From the NCBI GenBank assembly GCA_951812925.1, contig OX638369.1:63130228-63194227 (forward strand): DNA of 64,000 nt, given 5' to 3'. Shown here piece after piece: positions 33,689 to 44,940 of the stretch. Under the pieces are notes generated by a model. That model did no database searches, had not been told where the DNA came from, and saw only the letters and a list, made by a program, of their open reading frames with translations. Both the position numbers and the translations under genes were made by a program. The stretch's first letter is position 1, and each line of letters starts with the position of its first letter. Source of the DNA: Calliopum simillimum. Taxonomy: Eukaryota; Arthropoda; Insecta; Diptera; Lauxaniidae.

Positions 33689-33934
33689 TTGTTTTGGTTA
33701 TTAGGTCAAGTGTCGAATAAAATAAACATTATTATAGTAAAATACATATTTTTAAGGGGGGTGCGAGCTTGTGAAGTACTTGGAAAGGCATGCGTGAGCA
33801 AAATCGGTTGAGAACCCCTGACTTACATAAAGGGTGATCCAATACTAGGTCCCTTTTCCAACTGGGTTGTTTTGACAGCTGTTATGTGTCAAATGGCTTG
33901 CCCATATATCGTTTGTGTTCAGTATTCAATACGA

Positions 33935-34462
33935 CTTAATCATGAATAGAATTTTACACTATTGGACATTCATCATTCAACAAGAGTGCAGAGAGCCTGG
34001 AATTTAGAGAATATTGCTGCAGTAGCAGAGAGTGTTCGTGAAAACCGTGAACAATCCATTCAGGCTTTGGGGATCTCCTATGGATCATTATGGAGTAGGT
34101 ATTGATCCATTATTTTATCGAAAAATTGTGTTTAAGTAGCGCTCAAGCAGCATTGTAGTATTTGGGCCGATGAACATCCAGAAGCAATCCAGGAGCTTCC
34201 AATGTATCCCGATAAATGTACTGTGTGGTGTGGTTTACGGACAGGAGGCATTATCCTTCAAAAATGCGGATGGAGCCCGTGTTACGGTCAATGATGCCCG
34301 CTATAGAGCATTGATCAATGAATTTTTGTTGTCAAAAAATCAGGATATTAGTGTAATTAGTGTAAGTGCTTTTTTTGGGTTGTCAAAAGTTGAAGACCCG
34401 GGAGGCAAATATGATCGGAGAAATGTTGGAGAGAATCAAAGGCACTTGCAAAGGAGATAAAT
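33935..34462 (+). pseudogene. mariner-type transposase remnant
   Basis: Near 34000-34100 it reads ENIAAVAESVRENREQSI and ALGISYGSLW, the N-terminal helix-turn-helix region of a mariner-like transposase common in insects. Near 34160-34330 it reads SIWADEHPEAIQELPMYPDK and CTVWCGL, then after a shift NADGARVTVNDARYRALINEFLLSK. A large internal part is missing and frames shift, so it is dead. The sequence ahead of it, AGGGTGATCCAATACTAGGT at 33830, resembles a mariner terminal repeat. Confidence 0.8.
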
Positions 34463-35017
34463 GACACAAGAAGATGAAGACTTCAAAATACAGTAAGAAG
34501 AGTCTGTCTTGAAATAAAAAATCTCAATTCGTTTCGCATTTTGTTTACAAGAGCGATTAATATTCAAAAAGTACATAGTTTAAATGTCTTACGCATAAAT
34601 CTTTTTAAACGATTTGTATACATATGCAGAGTTAAATGAGTACACTCATATTTTTCTCCACTTTGCGCCATTTTTCCATTTTATGTTTTACCCTACACTT
34701 TCCAATTGCTTATTGCTGTCAAATGCACACGCATTTTCGTTCTTTTGACAGCACAGCACAAAACAAGAAGTATTTTTTATAGGTTTGACTCCAAAGAGTA
34801 TGCAACAAAAATTACAGAAAATTAGAAAATAAAGCAAAAGCACAAAAGTTTGAAATGCACACTTGAAGAAATTATTTTCTATTTTTAAATTTTTTTTTTT
34901 TTAACAGATTTCTGTATATTATTTGCGCTAAATAAGCATGGATTAAATGATATTGTTGGTTTGAGCTTACTCTACAGTTCAACGTACTTCTGTAAAACAC
35001 CAACAAAAAAACGAAAA
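34463..35017. other. intronic stretch, nothing recognised
   Basis: AT-rich sequence between the mariner remnant and the next dispersed repeat. No element end was identified. Confidence 0.4.
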
Positions 35018-35757
35018 CTAGTAAGGGTGTAAAATTTGGCCTGGCCAAACATTAAATACCCGACACTGCAGTATTTTTAAAATTTTGCTCATATGCTCTT
35101 GTCCGAGTTCGTCTAGTTTTAGCTTAAAGCATTTACAGTCTTTAGTAATTGAGTGAAATTTGGTTGGATTATCTCAAAAAACTCTTTCAGTATAGCATTT
35201 TGAAACTTTTGCTTATGTGGGAGGTGCCACGTCCCCTGTTCCGAATTCACCCAATTTTTGTCGAGAGCTTTTATTTATGATTCTTAGTGTCTGAGTTGAA
35301 TTCGGTTCGAATATCTCAAGAAACGCTTTCAGTATAGCGTTTGAAGCATTTGCTTATATGGGAGGTGCCACGCCCTCTTGTTCGAATTCGTTCAGTTTTT
35401 TCTCAGAGCTTGCGATTACAATTTTTAGTATTTATGCGTATTTTGGTTGCATTGTCGTGAAAAATACTCCTAAAATTGCATTTTTAATATATTTTTTGTA
35501 TGGGCGGTAGACGTGTCCGTTGACCGATTTCGCTCATTTTTAATCCCCCGAGCTATCTTTGACGACGGTGGCAGTGTTCCAAATTTCATTATCTTACTTA
35601 GCCAGCCAGCCAGCCAGCCAACCAGCCAGCTAGACAGAAGGACATGGCTATATCGACTCAGGAGGTGATGCTGATCAAGAATATATATACTTTTCTATAT
35701 CTGCCACGCCTCCTTCTCTGCGTTACAAAAGGAAGGACAAAGTGAATATACCCTGGA
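35018..35757 (+). mobile_element. dispersed Helentron/DINE-1-like repeat, copy 3 (near complete)
   Basis: It begins CTAGTAAGGGTGTAAAATTT and continues GGCCTGGCC...CCCGACACTGC. It has two to three units of about 180 bp with GGGAGGTGCCACGCCC, the GTGTCCGTTGACCGATTTCG block, a CAGC microsatellite (GCCAGCCAGCCAGCCA), the GACATGGCTATATCGACTCA block, and an end GTGAATATACCCTGG. It is non-coding. Confidence 0.7.
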
Positions 35758-38700
35758 AAAACGAAAAATTTTTTTTTTTTTGCGGTACACGATACGGAAC
35801 CTACCACAAGTCAACCTCATCAGACGTATTGCCGATATCCAGAGAAACTTACAAGCGTACTATATATTACATTTGGCATAGATTTGTTGAGAATCATAGC
35901 AAAAAGAAAATAAAGACAAGTTCTTATTTCTTTGTTTTCCCCTGTATGCATCACCTTGCTGTTGTAACTCATTGATATTATACTTTTTGCATAGTGATTC
36001 GTTGCAAACATATTTGGCAAGATGAAACGCAGGGGGAAGCAATTAGAACTTTTGCGTGCGATTTATATTTCTTTTTGCTGTAATTCTCAACAAAGTTTTG
36101 CCAAAAGTTAAAAGTTTTTTTGGATGTCAGCGAGTTCGTTTGATGAGGTTGACCTGTGGTAGTTTCCGAAACCAATATCAAATGCAAATCAGCATTCTAA
36201 TTAATTTTTTTCGTTTTTTCTTGTATGTATTTTGTCTTGTTTGTGTAATTTTGTTGACATTTTACATAAACACAATGAGCAGCAAGCTCAAACCAACAAT
36301 ATCATCTGATCCATGCTTGCTGGGAGCAAATAATGAAAAATGTTTTTGATCGCAGACCGCAAAGTGCTTTCCTAATATACCCACGGCATGCAAAAGGAAT
36401 TTTTCCAAATGTCATTCAAAGTTTTGTTTTCGTTAATCTTTCTTTTATATTTTTTTCTCTCAGTGTAGATTTATAATGTAGAAGTAAGAGATAAAAACAC
36501 AATGAAAAAAGAAGCGTATCGAAAGCAAATAAAGGCAAAAATAATTGAATGACTTTTGCAGGATAATGAAAAAAGTCACAACATTAAATTGCGTATACAT
36601 GTTCTATACATAATGTGCATGTGGCAGAATTAGCACATCTATGTGTGTGTTTGTATGTGTGTGCAAATGCGAATACAATCAACATGTTTTTGACATTTAT
36701 TTATTTACGGGCCATTAAAACAAAATATTTGGTTTTGCCTAATAAATTTGCAAATATGCACCGAATCGGAACGAAACGACCTGCAAATAAACAAAAGAAA
36801 TTGGATTTTTAATGACCAGCTGGTGTCTTGTAATGGCATTGCAAAAGATTAATTTATTCTTAAGCGATTACTCACAGCAAACTGTCAACTTGGAAAAAGG
36901 TTAAGGCGTTCCATGTACTAAAATTGTTGCATGTTGTCCGTTGGATTGAAAAATGGTTATAACCTTCTTTTAATTTCTGAATAAATTTTAAAATGAAACA
37001 CACTCATCCTTTAATAAATATCAATGCACTGTCCTTGAAATATCATACAAATGCTTGGCATTATTGTTAAAAAAATCCTTGCCAAGCGCAATATAAGAGT
37101 GCACAGTGGAACAAGATGGTAAAGTTAAAATAACAAATAAAAATTACGAAATAGAAATAATTTAAAAAAAAACTAAATCTTGAAATTAAATTAATTTTTA
37201 TCAATATGGTCAATACTCAGAATGTGTGTGATTCCGATTCATGCAAAGCAATATTCGGTATTATTTAACAAGAGCTCGTACATTTTTTTGAAGTGTTCTT
37301 GGAAAAATTTGAAATTAATCAACATGATAGTGTAAAAGCGTAATGGAAACCTCTCTAAAAAAAGGTTTTATCCATCTAATACAGTTTCAAAACTTCATGT
37401 TTTGTTTTATGAGGAATTGAGAAAAAATCTATAATTATGTTTCTGCTAGTTCCAGGTTTCCAGTTCCGAAACTGTAGCCATGTAGCGCTTTTATGGATGA
37501 CGCCTTACCATAAAGTGTTTTAAATCTTTTTTTTCGATTTCCGATTTCGGTCATTTACATACATGTATGTATGTATTCTCCTTTAACTCCTAGGAGGAGC
37601 ATAGGGTTCTGATCAGTGTTGTTTGAAATATAATAAGGAACGAGTCATGCTTTCTGAGGCGACAGTGTCAGTGAACAGAAGTTATTGGTTCTACTGAGGA
37701 TTAGAAATTTTGCTCAAGAATTTGAGTATTTCAAGTATTCTTGATATGTCCTTAACCGCATGAATTTACAGACAATTAAAGCAAATCCAATATTAAATTT
37801 ATAAGTCATAACAAATTTATAAGAAGTAAAATCATCTGTTGAAGAGAAATTTTTATATTAAAATAAACTTATTTATTATCCGCACCAGTTATATTTCTAA
37901 GGTTCTTATAAAAGTTTACATACGAACAACATGAGATGAATTAAACTTCTTATTAAGATTAAGTTCATAGCATTGGATACGAAACTGATTAAAATAAAGT
38001 ACCAGAACCATGCAAGGCTTTTTGGTATCAGATTCTGACGAGAAACTAGGGAATACTTGATCCATATCTGAACAAAATCTGTTATGCCTGAACTTATTTC
38101 TAGTCGGAAAAGTGGTGGTAAAAATTTGCATTGAATTATTATGCAATATATCCCCTAATCATTATACTGATAGAGTTCTTCACTTAATAATATGCATAGC
38201 ACTTTTCCGCTTATATCTGCAAATATTTTTAAAGCAAAATTTCTTTTAGTCAAGTTCAAATATTGGTTTTAGAAAAATATTTCCATGGTACATTCCACTA
38301 AAATTGCAAACAAATTTCCTGAACCCCCATTTTAATGAACCCCATTAAAATGTCGTTTTGTTATGCATTCAAGCCAACTAGACCGAAAGGATATTTATGT
38401 CCTTTTTTTATTGTTGTTGCTGTTGTCGTTGCATTGTACAATTGTTATTGTTTTGTTTTTTATTTTTTTTGTTGACGTTGTTAAAAATTTTCAACAAACA
38501 ACAAGTCGAGTGCATAAATAAATTCCCGCAAACAAATTCGCTAACAGTAAAGCTAAGTAGCGTGTACCCTGGAAACTTTATATCCTCTACAAAATAAAAA
38601 GTTACATATCAACCTGTTCCAAGCGAGTTTAAAGGGTAGTAAAATAAAATATATCTAAATAAAATAAAAATATACTTTTGGAAAATTTAATATGCATGTG

Positions 38701-41290
38701 TTATATAGTATAAGTGAAGCGTATATCGATATAGCCTTGGGGCAGATAGAACTTTTTTGAGGGGTCTATACACCAAGATGAATTCATCTTAATTTTCTCA
38801 AAATTTCTAATAGTCTTTCATATGGCATAAAAAATTCAAAAAGTCGATCAAATTTTCGCAACATATAAATAAGAAACAAGTACAAATTTTTCTGCACTAA
38901 ATATAACTGTATTTTTAAACTAAAAGTGTAGCGCACACGGTAATGCTCTATGTGTGTACATAGAAAATGTGGTAACTTGGCTAACAAATCACTACAACAA
39001 CAATAATGCATCAAGCACAACAACACTAACAATGAGCCAAGTCATGTTTAATAAACCAACAAAAAAAGAAGCGGTATTTTTTTAACTTTTACCCCAACCC
39101 GTTCGACACACCCCCCCCCCCCACTCCCTCCTTTCTAGTGTTGTTGCATTGTATTTACATTAAATTGCAAAATGAAAAATCGTTTTGTGAATGTTTTTCC
39201 TGTGATGATTTTTTTGTTTCGTCTTCTTGAGTTATTTCTCCTTTTTTGTATTTAAAAAAATATTTTGCATTCATTAAATTATTTTTGCATTATTTTTGCA
39301 ATGGCGAAGTCGTTAAGGAAAACATTACTGGAGAAAATGCTTTCAAGGAGCTTTCATAGCGTAGCAACGATTTAAAGAACTTTATGCAAATCGAGTTCAC
39401 TAAATGGGTACAAAATCGCTTTAAATGCTTTGAAGTTTTTTGTGTTATGCGCCCTTGAAGTATGCAATGAAATATGTAATGCAATTACAGCAGCGGCGGG
39501 TGGAATGGAGTTTTTGTCATAATTTGCATAGAATTTTGTATTTAAGTGTATGTGAAGAGGATTATTATTTTAATTGTACAAAATAATTTGCAAAGGAATA
39601 AAATGAATATAAACAACTTTATTCCCTCGATAACTCGCTACCTTAGAACAATAGAGTTTTAACTGACATTTTTTGTAAAATTGAGTTATATATTGCTTCG
39701 CACTAAATAGACCACGATCTTTCGATCTACTCAAATATTTCTATCTCGTATGGTTTCTGAAATAATTAATGAAATTGGGATACACAAAGTTCTATCTACA
39801 CATACTCAAAATAAAATTAGTTTCATAAAGTTCTAAATGCCAGATAGAATTTTGTGTTTCTGGAAGATTTTTTTGTTTTTCAGATAGAATTTTGTGAAGC
39901 ATTCTACAGCAGGCAAATTAGGATAAATCATGTAATTTTGTTGAACAAGTACCGATTTTGAGCCGACATGGCTCATTTGGTAAGTAATTGGGCTTAAAAA
40001 ACCAATACTTTGGATTTATGCAGTTTCGGAGAAAAGGCCGCAAAATGATTTTGAAAAATTGAACAATTTGAAACGAAAATAGTCATATTCGATATATTTG
40101 CCAACGCTGCAGCAAAACTGTGTTGCTTTTTTTCTATTGAATGCAACATTTAGTACTGTTTTTTGTCATCAAAATGAGCTACAAACTGGTCTTATGTGAT
40201 TTTTCTTAAAAAAGTTATGAACCCTTCAAAATTATACATAAAAGTTAAAAACCGTATGTGGTTTCTCATATGATTTTCTCTTAGTGGTGTCATTTTCATA
40301 CTCTCATGTATCATTTAAAGCGAGCATAACTTATTAAAGAAAAACACCAGATTGTAGCTCATTTTGAAGACAAAGAACATGATGAACAATGATGTATTTA
40401 ACCATTTCGAAACTCCTTTTTTCCTTTTCACTTCACAAATCGTTACTGTCCATTTTCTTGACCTTGAAATATTTTTTCTCAGACGTTCTGGAAAAATAAC
40501 GGACCCCGGATTCGGATTCAGGACGTCAAAGTCCCTAGGAAACACATAGTCTGGTCAAAACGCCATGACTTTTTTTTTTGTAAACCTGTGTAATTGTAAA
40601 TAGTTTTTAAAAATTTTTGTTGCAAAAGTGGTTTTTGGGAGTCATGCCATATGGTATGAAATATACTGAAAGGTAATAAAAGTACCAAAATTTACATTTA
40701 AATTTTTAAAATAATTCCAATGATTTTGTGCTTAAATATCATATCAAATTATATCATATTAAAGATTTTTTAGTAAAAAAATGTTAAGTTGGTGTTATTC
40801 CATATTAAAGGACGAGGCCGAATAAGAAATACCCTATATCTAATCCTAGAAGAGCAAACAATTAAGATTTTTTTTTTATTATTTTGAGCTTGGAACGCTC
40901 CATGGTTTCTATATTCATTCCTTATTAATCGGACTTTAAAGGGTTTTTTGAATTATTGGTGTGCAATCTCATTCCGATCCGATCTTTTGCATCTAAATTT
41001 TCCCCAAATAAATTATTATTAGCATCCAAATTGATTATAATTTTGTAAAAGGCTATGAATTTCATCACGATCTAAAAAATATTTTATACATCCTCTTTCC
41101 CAATCAGAACAGCTCTAGACTGTTTATAGATTTCGTCACTGTTGTGGAACTAGAAACCTGGAACATGGGGACTTAATTATGGGTCTCATCACTGCAGGGT
41201 AAGTACACAACATAATATGCTCTACTTCTTCCAAGTCATATCGTTGGGTCGTTTTTGGGTAGTAAATAAGTACCTATATAGTGTCCTGAC
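35758..41290. other. long intronic stretch, mostly nothing recognised
   Basis: AT-rich, with fewer recognisable elements than its surroundings apart from the repeat at 40.31-40.61 kb. It holds (TATG)n near 37560, TTGTTG-rich sequence near 38410, and a C-run of about 12 near 39111-39122. No exon was found. Confidence 0.4.
40310..40605 (-). repeat. dispersed repeat, inverted partner of 30.65-30.96 kb
   Basis: It shares CTTGAAATATTTTTTCTCAG, CGGATTCGGATTCAGGACG-like and CAAAACGCCATGACTTTT in reverse orientation with the copy ten kilobases to the left. The borders are approximate. Confidence 0.7.
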
Positions 41291-41296
41291 ATTTAG

Positions 41297-41749
41297 GGTA
41301 TTCCTTAAAACGTGTAAAAGCATTGAAAACCTCGTAAACTCGTAAAACTGTCAAAGCTCGAATTGATTTTGACAACCATTACGAGCATACGGGGTTCTCG
41401 AGGCTTTTACACGTTTTAACCCTTTCGAACCGGTTGGGACAATATATCCCAAACATTTTTGAATAAATACATATCTCGGTTGTTAACGTCACTTAAATTG
41501 GATGAATTAATAAAATTAATGCAATTTTTAGTAACCGCTGTTTCTTCTCATAACCACTACAAGGACATTATGTCCCAAAAATTCAAATCAAAAACATCTG
41601 TTGGGAGTATAGACTGGAAGCGCCTCTGGCGGTGAAAATTTGAATTTAGAGACGGTCAAACGTCTTAATTAAATTAAGTTTTTAAGATTAACCTATCACA
41701 AATATTGTGTAATCCAGTTTTTTTCGGGTCGAAAGGGTTAAGGAATACC
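41297..41749. mobile_element. small palindromic MITE, split by a piggyBac-type MITE
   Basis: The left end GGTATTCCTTAAAACGTGTA...AAAGC and the right arm GCTTTTACACGTTTTAA + GGAATACC (after removing 41420..41737 and one TTAA) are inverted copies around a CTCGTAA...TTACGAG core. Without the insert it is about 130 bp. Its own target duplication is unclear (TTTA-like). Confidence 0.75.
41420..41737. mobile_element. piggyBac-type MITE with TTAA duplication
   Basis: The left end CCCTTTCGAACCGG and the complement of the right end, CCCTTTCGACCCG, are flanked by TTAA at 41416..41419 and 41738..41741. Excising it with one TTAA restores the host MITE's ACGTTTTAAGGAATACC arm. TTAA plus CCC ends are typical of piggyBac. 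Inside are GGGACAATATATCCC and GGACATTATGTCCC. 318 bp, non-coding. Confidence 0.85.
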
Positions 41750-42050
41750 TTTAACATATCAGAGTTGATTTTTATATTTTTTCTTCTGATGTTTAAAATT
41801 GCTTTCACTTTAGATAAGCCTTTTCGTCTGCTGCAAGCAGGAACTTTTCTTGGCAGCTTAAAAGTTGATGAGGTTATTTTCCTCCCATTTCCCAATTAAG
41901 TTATTTTTAAAGGTGTTCACTTCGCAGAAGGGTTCTGGAAGTATATTATGCCCTTTGCCAAAGTGAGGTTAGTTAAGGGCGGCAGCAATAATGCCACAAA
42001 CTTTCTTATTAAAGTCTGGTCTGGTTAGCTCTGGTCTTGTCAAATAAATC

Positions 42051-42267
42051 TTTTCACTAAATCTGTTGAAAGGGAAAATTTATTTCATTGAATTTAATGT
42101 TACTTTAATGACCATTTCCAATTTAGTGGTAATTTTTTCATTGCCACCAAATCAAATTTTGATAGTGAAAGAAATTTAAAATTTAGTGATAATGTAAAAT
42201 TTTTCAATTGCACTTAATGCATTTTTTGATAGTGAACATTTTTCACAATCACTAGATTTAGTGAAAA
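42051..42267. mobile_element. 217-bp palindromic MITE
   Basis: The left arm TTTTCACTAAATCTG...  and the right arm ...TCACTAGATTTAGTGAAAA are inverted. Internal words such as TTTTGATAGTGAA and AATTTAGTGATAAT repeat in both orientations. The flanks AAATAAATC and ATAAATTT are not diagnostic. Confidence 0.65.
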
Positions 42268-42334
42268 ATAAATTTGAATGCAAAAATTCTTTGGTTTTTT
42301 CCTATCATTTGGATACACTACAAATTTTTTTTAT

Positions 42335-42640
42335 ATGTTGTCGGGGACACCCCTGATAGTTTTCCTCAACCCATCCCTATTAACTGGAACGAAAACTCCT
42401 CAGAAGGGTCGGGAAAAACTCTGATAATGTCCAAAACTTTTCTTCGGCCTTTCCCTATCGATTGGTTCAGTGAATTTGTTTAGAAAAATAGGTCAAGAAC
42501 TCGTAAAAGATGGTGTGAGACACCCTTGATAATTTTCAAAATATTTCTCCAACCTTTCTCTATCGATTCGTGAAACAAAACTATTTAATAAAATGGATCT
42601 ACAACGCCCGTGAGGGGTCGAGTACGCACTTGATAGTTCT
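42335..42640 (+). repeat. diverged copy of the 108-bp foldback repeat
   Basis: It contains GTCGGGGACACCCCTGATAG, TTTCCCTATCGATTGGTTCA and TTTCTCTATCGATTCGTGAA at roughly 108-bp spacing. This is the same unit as the arrays at 3.5-4.4 and 5.0-5.4 kb, but older. No foldback ends were found. Confidence 0.7.
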
Positions 42641-42976
42641 CGAATTTTATTTTTGACCCATTTTCGTCATATTTACTTTTGCCATAAAGGGGCAAAAGTA
42701 ATGCTATAATATAAATTGGCTGACATTTTGTTACAAATTAAAAAGATGGACTCTATTTTCAGGAAAAGTTAACTTGATAGTGTAGAATTGATGGCAGTAA
42801 GTTGAAAAAGTTATATCGGTCAAATAACCGATTATTATGACATATGAATTTTTCCAATTTATGGTTTTGTTATAAAGAACGATTCAAATCATCTTGAAGC
42901 ATGTAAATATTCAAAGACAGTTTTGTAGCATAACATGAAATTTAAGTTGAAATATTTTTGTAGCATACACACTTAC

Positions 42977-43323
42977 CTTTACTTATTCCTGTCGCTTTGT
43001 CGCGCAGCACGTTTATCGAATGCACACGTCCAAACTCCTCAAACATTTCGCGTAGCTGACCTTCGTCCATCGATTTTGGAACCTGGCCAACAAACATTTT
43101 AATGTTGTCTGGATCGGGTTCCTTCTCGAAGGGTGTATCCGCATCCATGCGGAAACATGAATCTCCATCGACGACATTTTTGTTCGCATTACATATACTG
43201 TTGTTGTTATTATTGTTGCACAGACTTGTATTGTTATTGTTCAACAGTGATGTATTGTTGTTGTGTATGGGACTATTCGGGAGGCTGTTAGTGGCACTGC
43301 TCTTATCACTCATACCAAATGCA
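42977..43323 (-). CDS. bru2: CELF/Bruno-family RNA-binding protein, exon with N-terminus and first half of RRM1
   Basis: RNA-binding protein of the CELF/Bruno family, which controls splicing, translation and stability of mRNAs carrying U/G-rich elements. The exon begins after a good acceptor (pyrimidine-rich, ...TTACAG) and ends at GTAAGT (complement of 42971..42976). From the ATG at 43313 it encodes 112 residues plus one base. Residues 1-50 are a low-complexity Asn/Ser stretch with runs of Asn. Residues 55-70 are acidic (DADTPFEKEPDPDN). RRM1 then begins with IKMFVGQVPKSMDE, holding the RNP2 motif, and runs to LRDKATGISK just before RNP1. The phrase KSMDE..LREMFEE and VLRDKATGISKG look closer to bru2 than to arrest (bru1); this paralogue call rests on memory of the family. 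The exon starts in phase (one base, T at 43323, completing an upstream codon), so either translation starts at 43313 or coding continues upstream. The family and exon borders are firm; the paralogue is less so. Confidence 0.9.
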
Positions 43324-44585
43324 CTGTAACAGAAATAAGAAAAAACAACATTACAGAAATTGACATTAAGCTCCAGCAACAATAAAAAGTGAATTATAAC
43401 ATATTTAGAAATACAGAAAAAAAAAAAATTAAACACAAAAGGATTATCCTAAAAAAAATATAATTTTCACAACTTAAAAATATTTACATCATTTATACAT
43501 TATGTACCTATGTTAGAGGTGCTCGCGAAAAAAAGGACTTAGTTTACTTTACCAACTTGACGACCATAACTTTTGAAGAAAGCATCGCACGACACTTTTC
43601 AGAACTACGTGAAGAATTGGGTAAAAAAAATAAAAACGATTTGAGCAGTCTGCAACGAACCTCAAAAATGGCCGTGTTCGTGTTTTTAACCTCAAATATC
43701 TTAAAATCTTCTGAAATTACCTTCAGCTGCCCTGCAACAAAATCGTTGTTGTGCTGTGTTATTAATTTCAAGTTTTGAAAAATAGTTTTTTTTTTCCAAA
43801 ACGGCAACACTGCATGAGCGAAAAACAATTAATCATTTTTTCACTGGCCACGGCCCAATTTATCAAAATATAAATGAATCGTTCGAATAACAAGAAAATT
43901 TTTAAAATTTGTGGACCCATGCAATAGAAAAATACAAAAATTGAGTAAAATTTGAGTTTGGGTAGCTTCACTAAATCGGTTATTAATCCGATATTTATAA
44001 ATAGATTTTCTGCAAATATACTTTAGTATCGTGTGAAATTTTTTTTAAATTTTTTTCTGTTTTTGTGTATTTATATGTGAATTTCCAATTTTTATTTTGA
44101 CCAAAAAAATCTAACTTTCTCATATATTTTGACCCATTACACCTAAACCACTAATTCGTCTGGAAAATTATGTAAGAAGCATTTAAAGGCGATTACATTA
44201 CCTTTAGTTTAAAATTTACAATACAACCGAATTCGGCGCTTATGGCTTGAGATATGACTTAGAAAGTGAACCTACCTTAAAAAAAGAACAAAAATTTCAA
44301 ACATTCATATCTCAAAAAACCTATCCATCTATGCTAAAAGGATAAAAGTGCATCAGAAAAAAAAAATGTGACATTTCTTGTACATTTGTTTTTTTTTAAA
44401 TTTTTTGTAAACTAGTGTAATCTGCGTGATTTGTTTTTTTTTTATATTTGTTTTCAGACCATCTTTTTATAAAAAATACAAAAAGTTTTTCTTAATAATA
44501 TTCCTATTAATTACTGTCAAATACTATCTTTGCTAGGAATTTAGTACTATTTAACCTACTTTTCTGTTAATAAAAAATATATAAA
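43324..44585. other. intron upstream of the first confirmed exon
   Basis: The segment 43540-43800 shares words (ATAACTTTTGAAG, AACCTCAAATAT, AAAATCTTC) with 47279-47450 and, inverted, with 46190-46310, so it is a dispersed repeat of unknown class. The rest is AT-rich and unremarkable. Confidence 0.5.
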
Positions 44586-44940
44586 AGTTTTTTCTTTAAG
44601 AATTTTTAAGTGTGTAACTTAATGACATTTTATGTATCGAAAATTGATTTTTTAATTGAACTTTTAGTCATATATTTGCAAAGATCGACTTACATATAAA
44701 TCTATCAATGCATTTTCTAACACATAATTATGACAAATCAAGGAACGGATTAAAAACACGGCTATAGTGACATATGTTTCGTCTTTCGCCACAAAGACTC
44801 ATCAGACTATTTTTGTTGTAATTATAATTATATTTATTTTACTAAATTAATTATAATTGAAACATTGCAAGTTTGAAAACTTTTTGTGTTTTTGGTCTGG
44901 GCGGGAGACGAACCAAGGATCTCCAGGTTTTTCGAAATAA
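44586..44940 (-). mobile_element. tRNA-headed SINE-like repeat with hammerhead, family 1 copy B (5' truncated)
   Basis: The minus-strand copy retains the 3' tail (44586-44740), the hammerhead, the AT-rich spacer and the B box (GGTTCGTCTCC in complement near 44910), then is cut before the A box near 44935. It is sense with respect to the bru2-like gene. Confidence 0.75.
44764..44810 (-). ncRNA. hammerhead ribozyme motif, family 1 copy B
   Basis: Identical to the motif at 8932..8978 by eye: CTGATGAG, a 6-bp stem II, CGAAAC, loop ATAT, GTC and the ATAGT/ACTAT stem I. It lies about 1.4 kb upstream of exon 42977..43323, in sense orientation with the gene. Confidence 0.85.

Larger units (their letters stand above)
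19880..42976 (-). other. 23.1-kb intron of the bru2-like gene
   Basis: The intron runs from the donor GTAAGT next to 42977 to the acceptor TTTGCAG next to 19879. It holds several of the transposable elements listed separately (24.3, 26.8, 29.7, 32.5, 33.9, 35.0, 41.3 and 42.1 kb), and I see no further exon in it. The last 150 bases before the 83-nt exon contain a GT-rich stretch on the transcribed strand and then a long pyrimidine tract. Confidence 0.85.

Noticed and set aside
43102..43329. Plus-strand open frame opposite the CELF exon
   Set aside because: A shadow of the minus-strand exon; the Leu runs are the complement of Asn codons.
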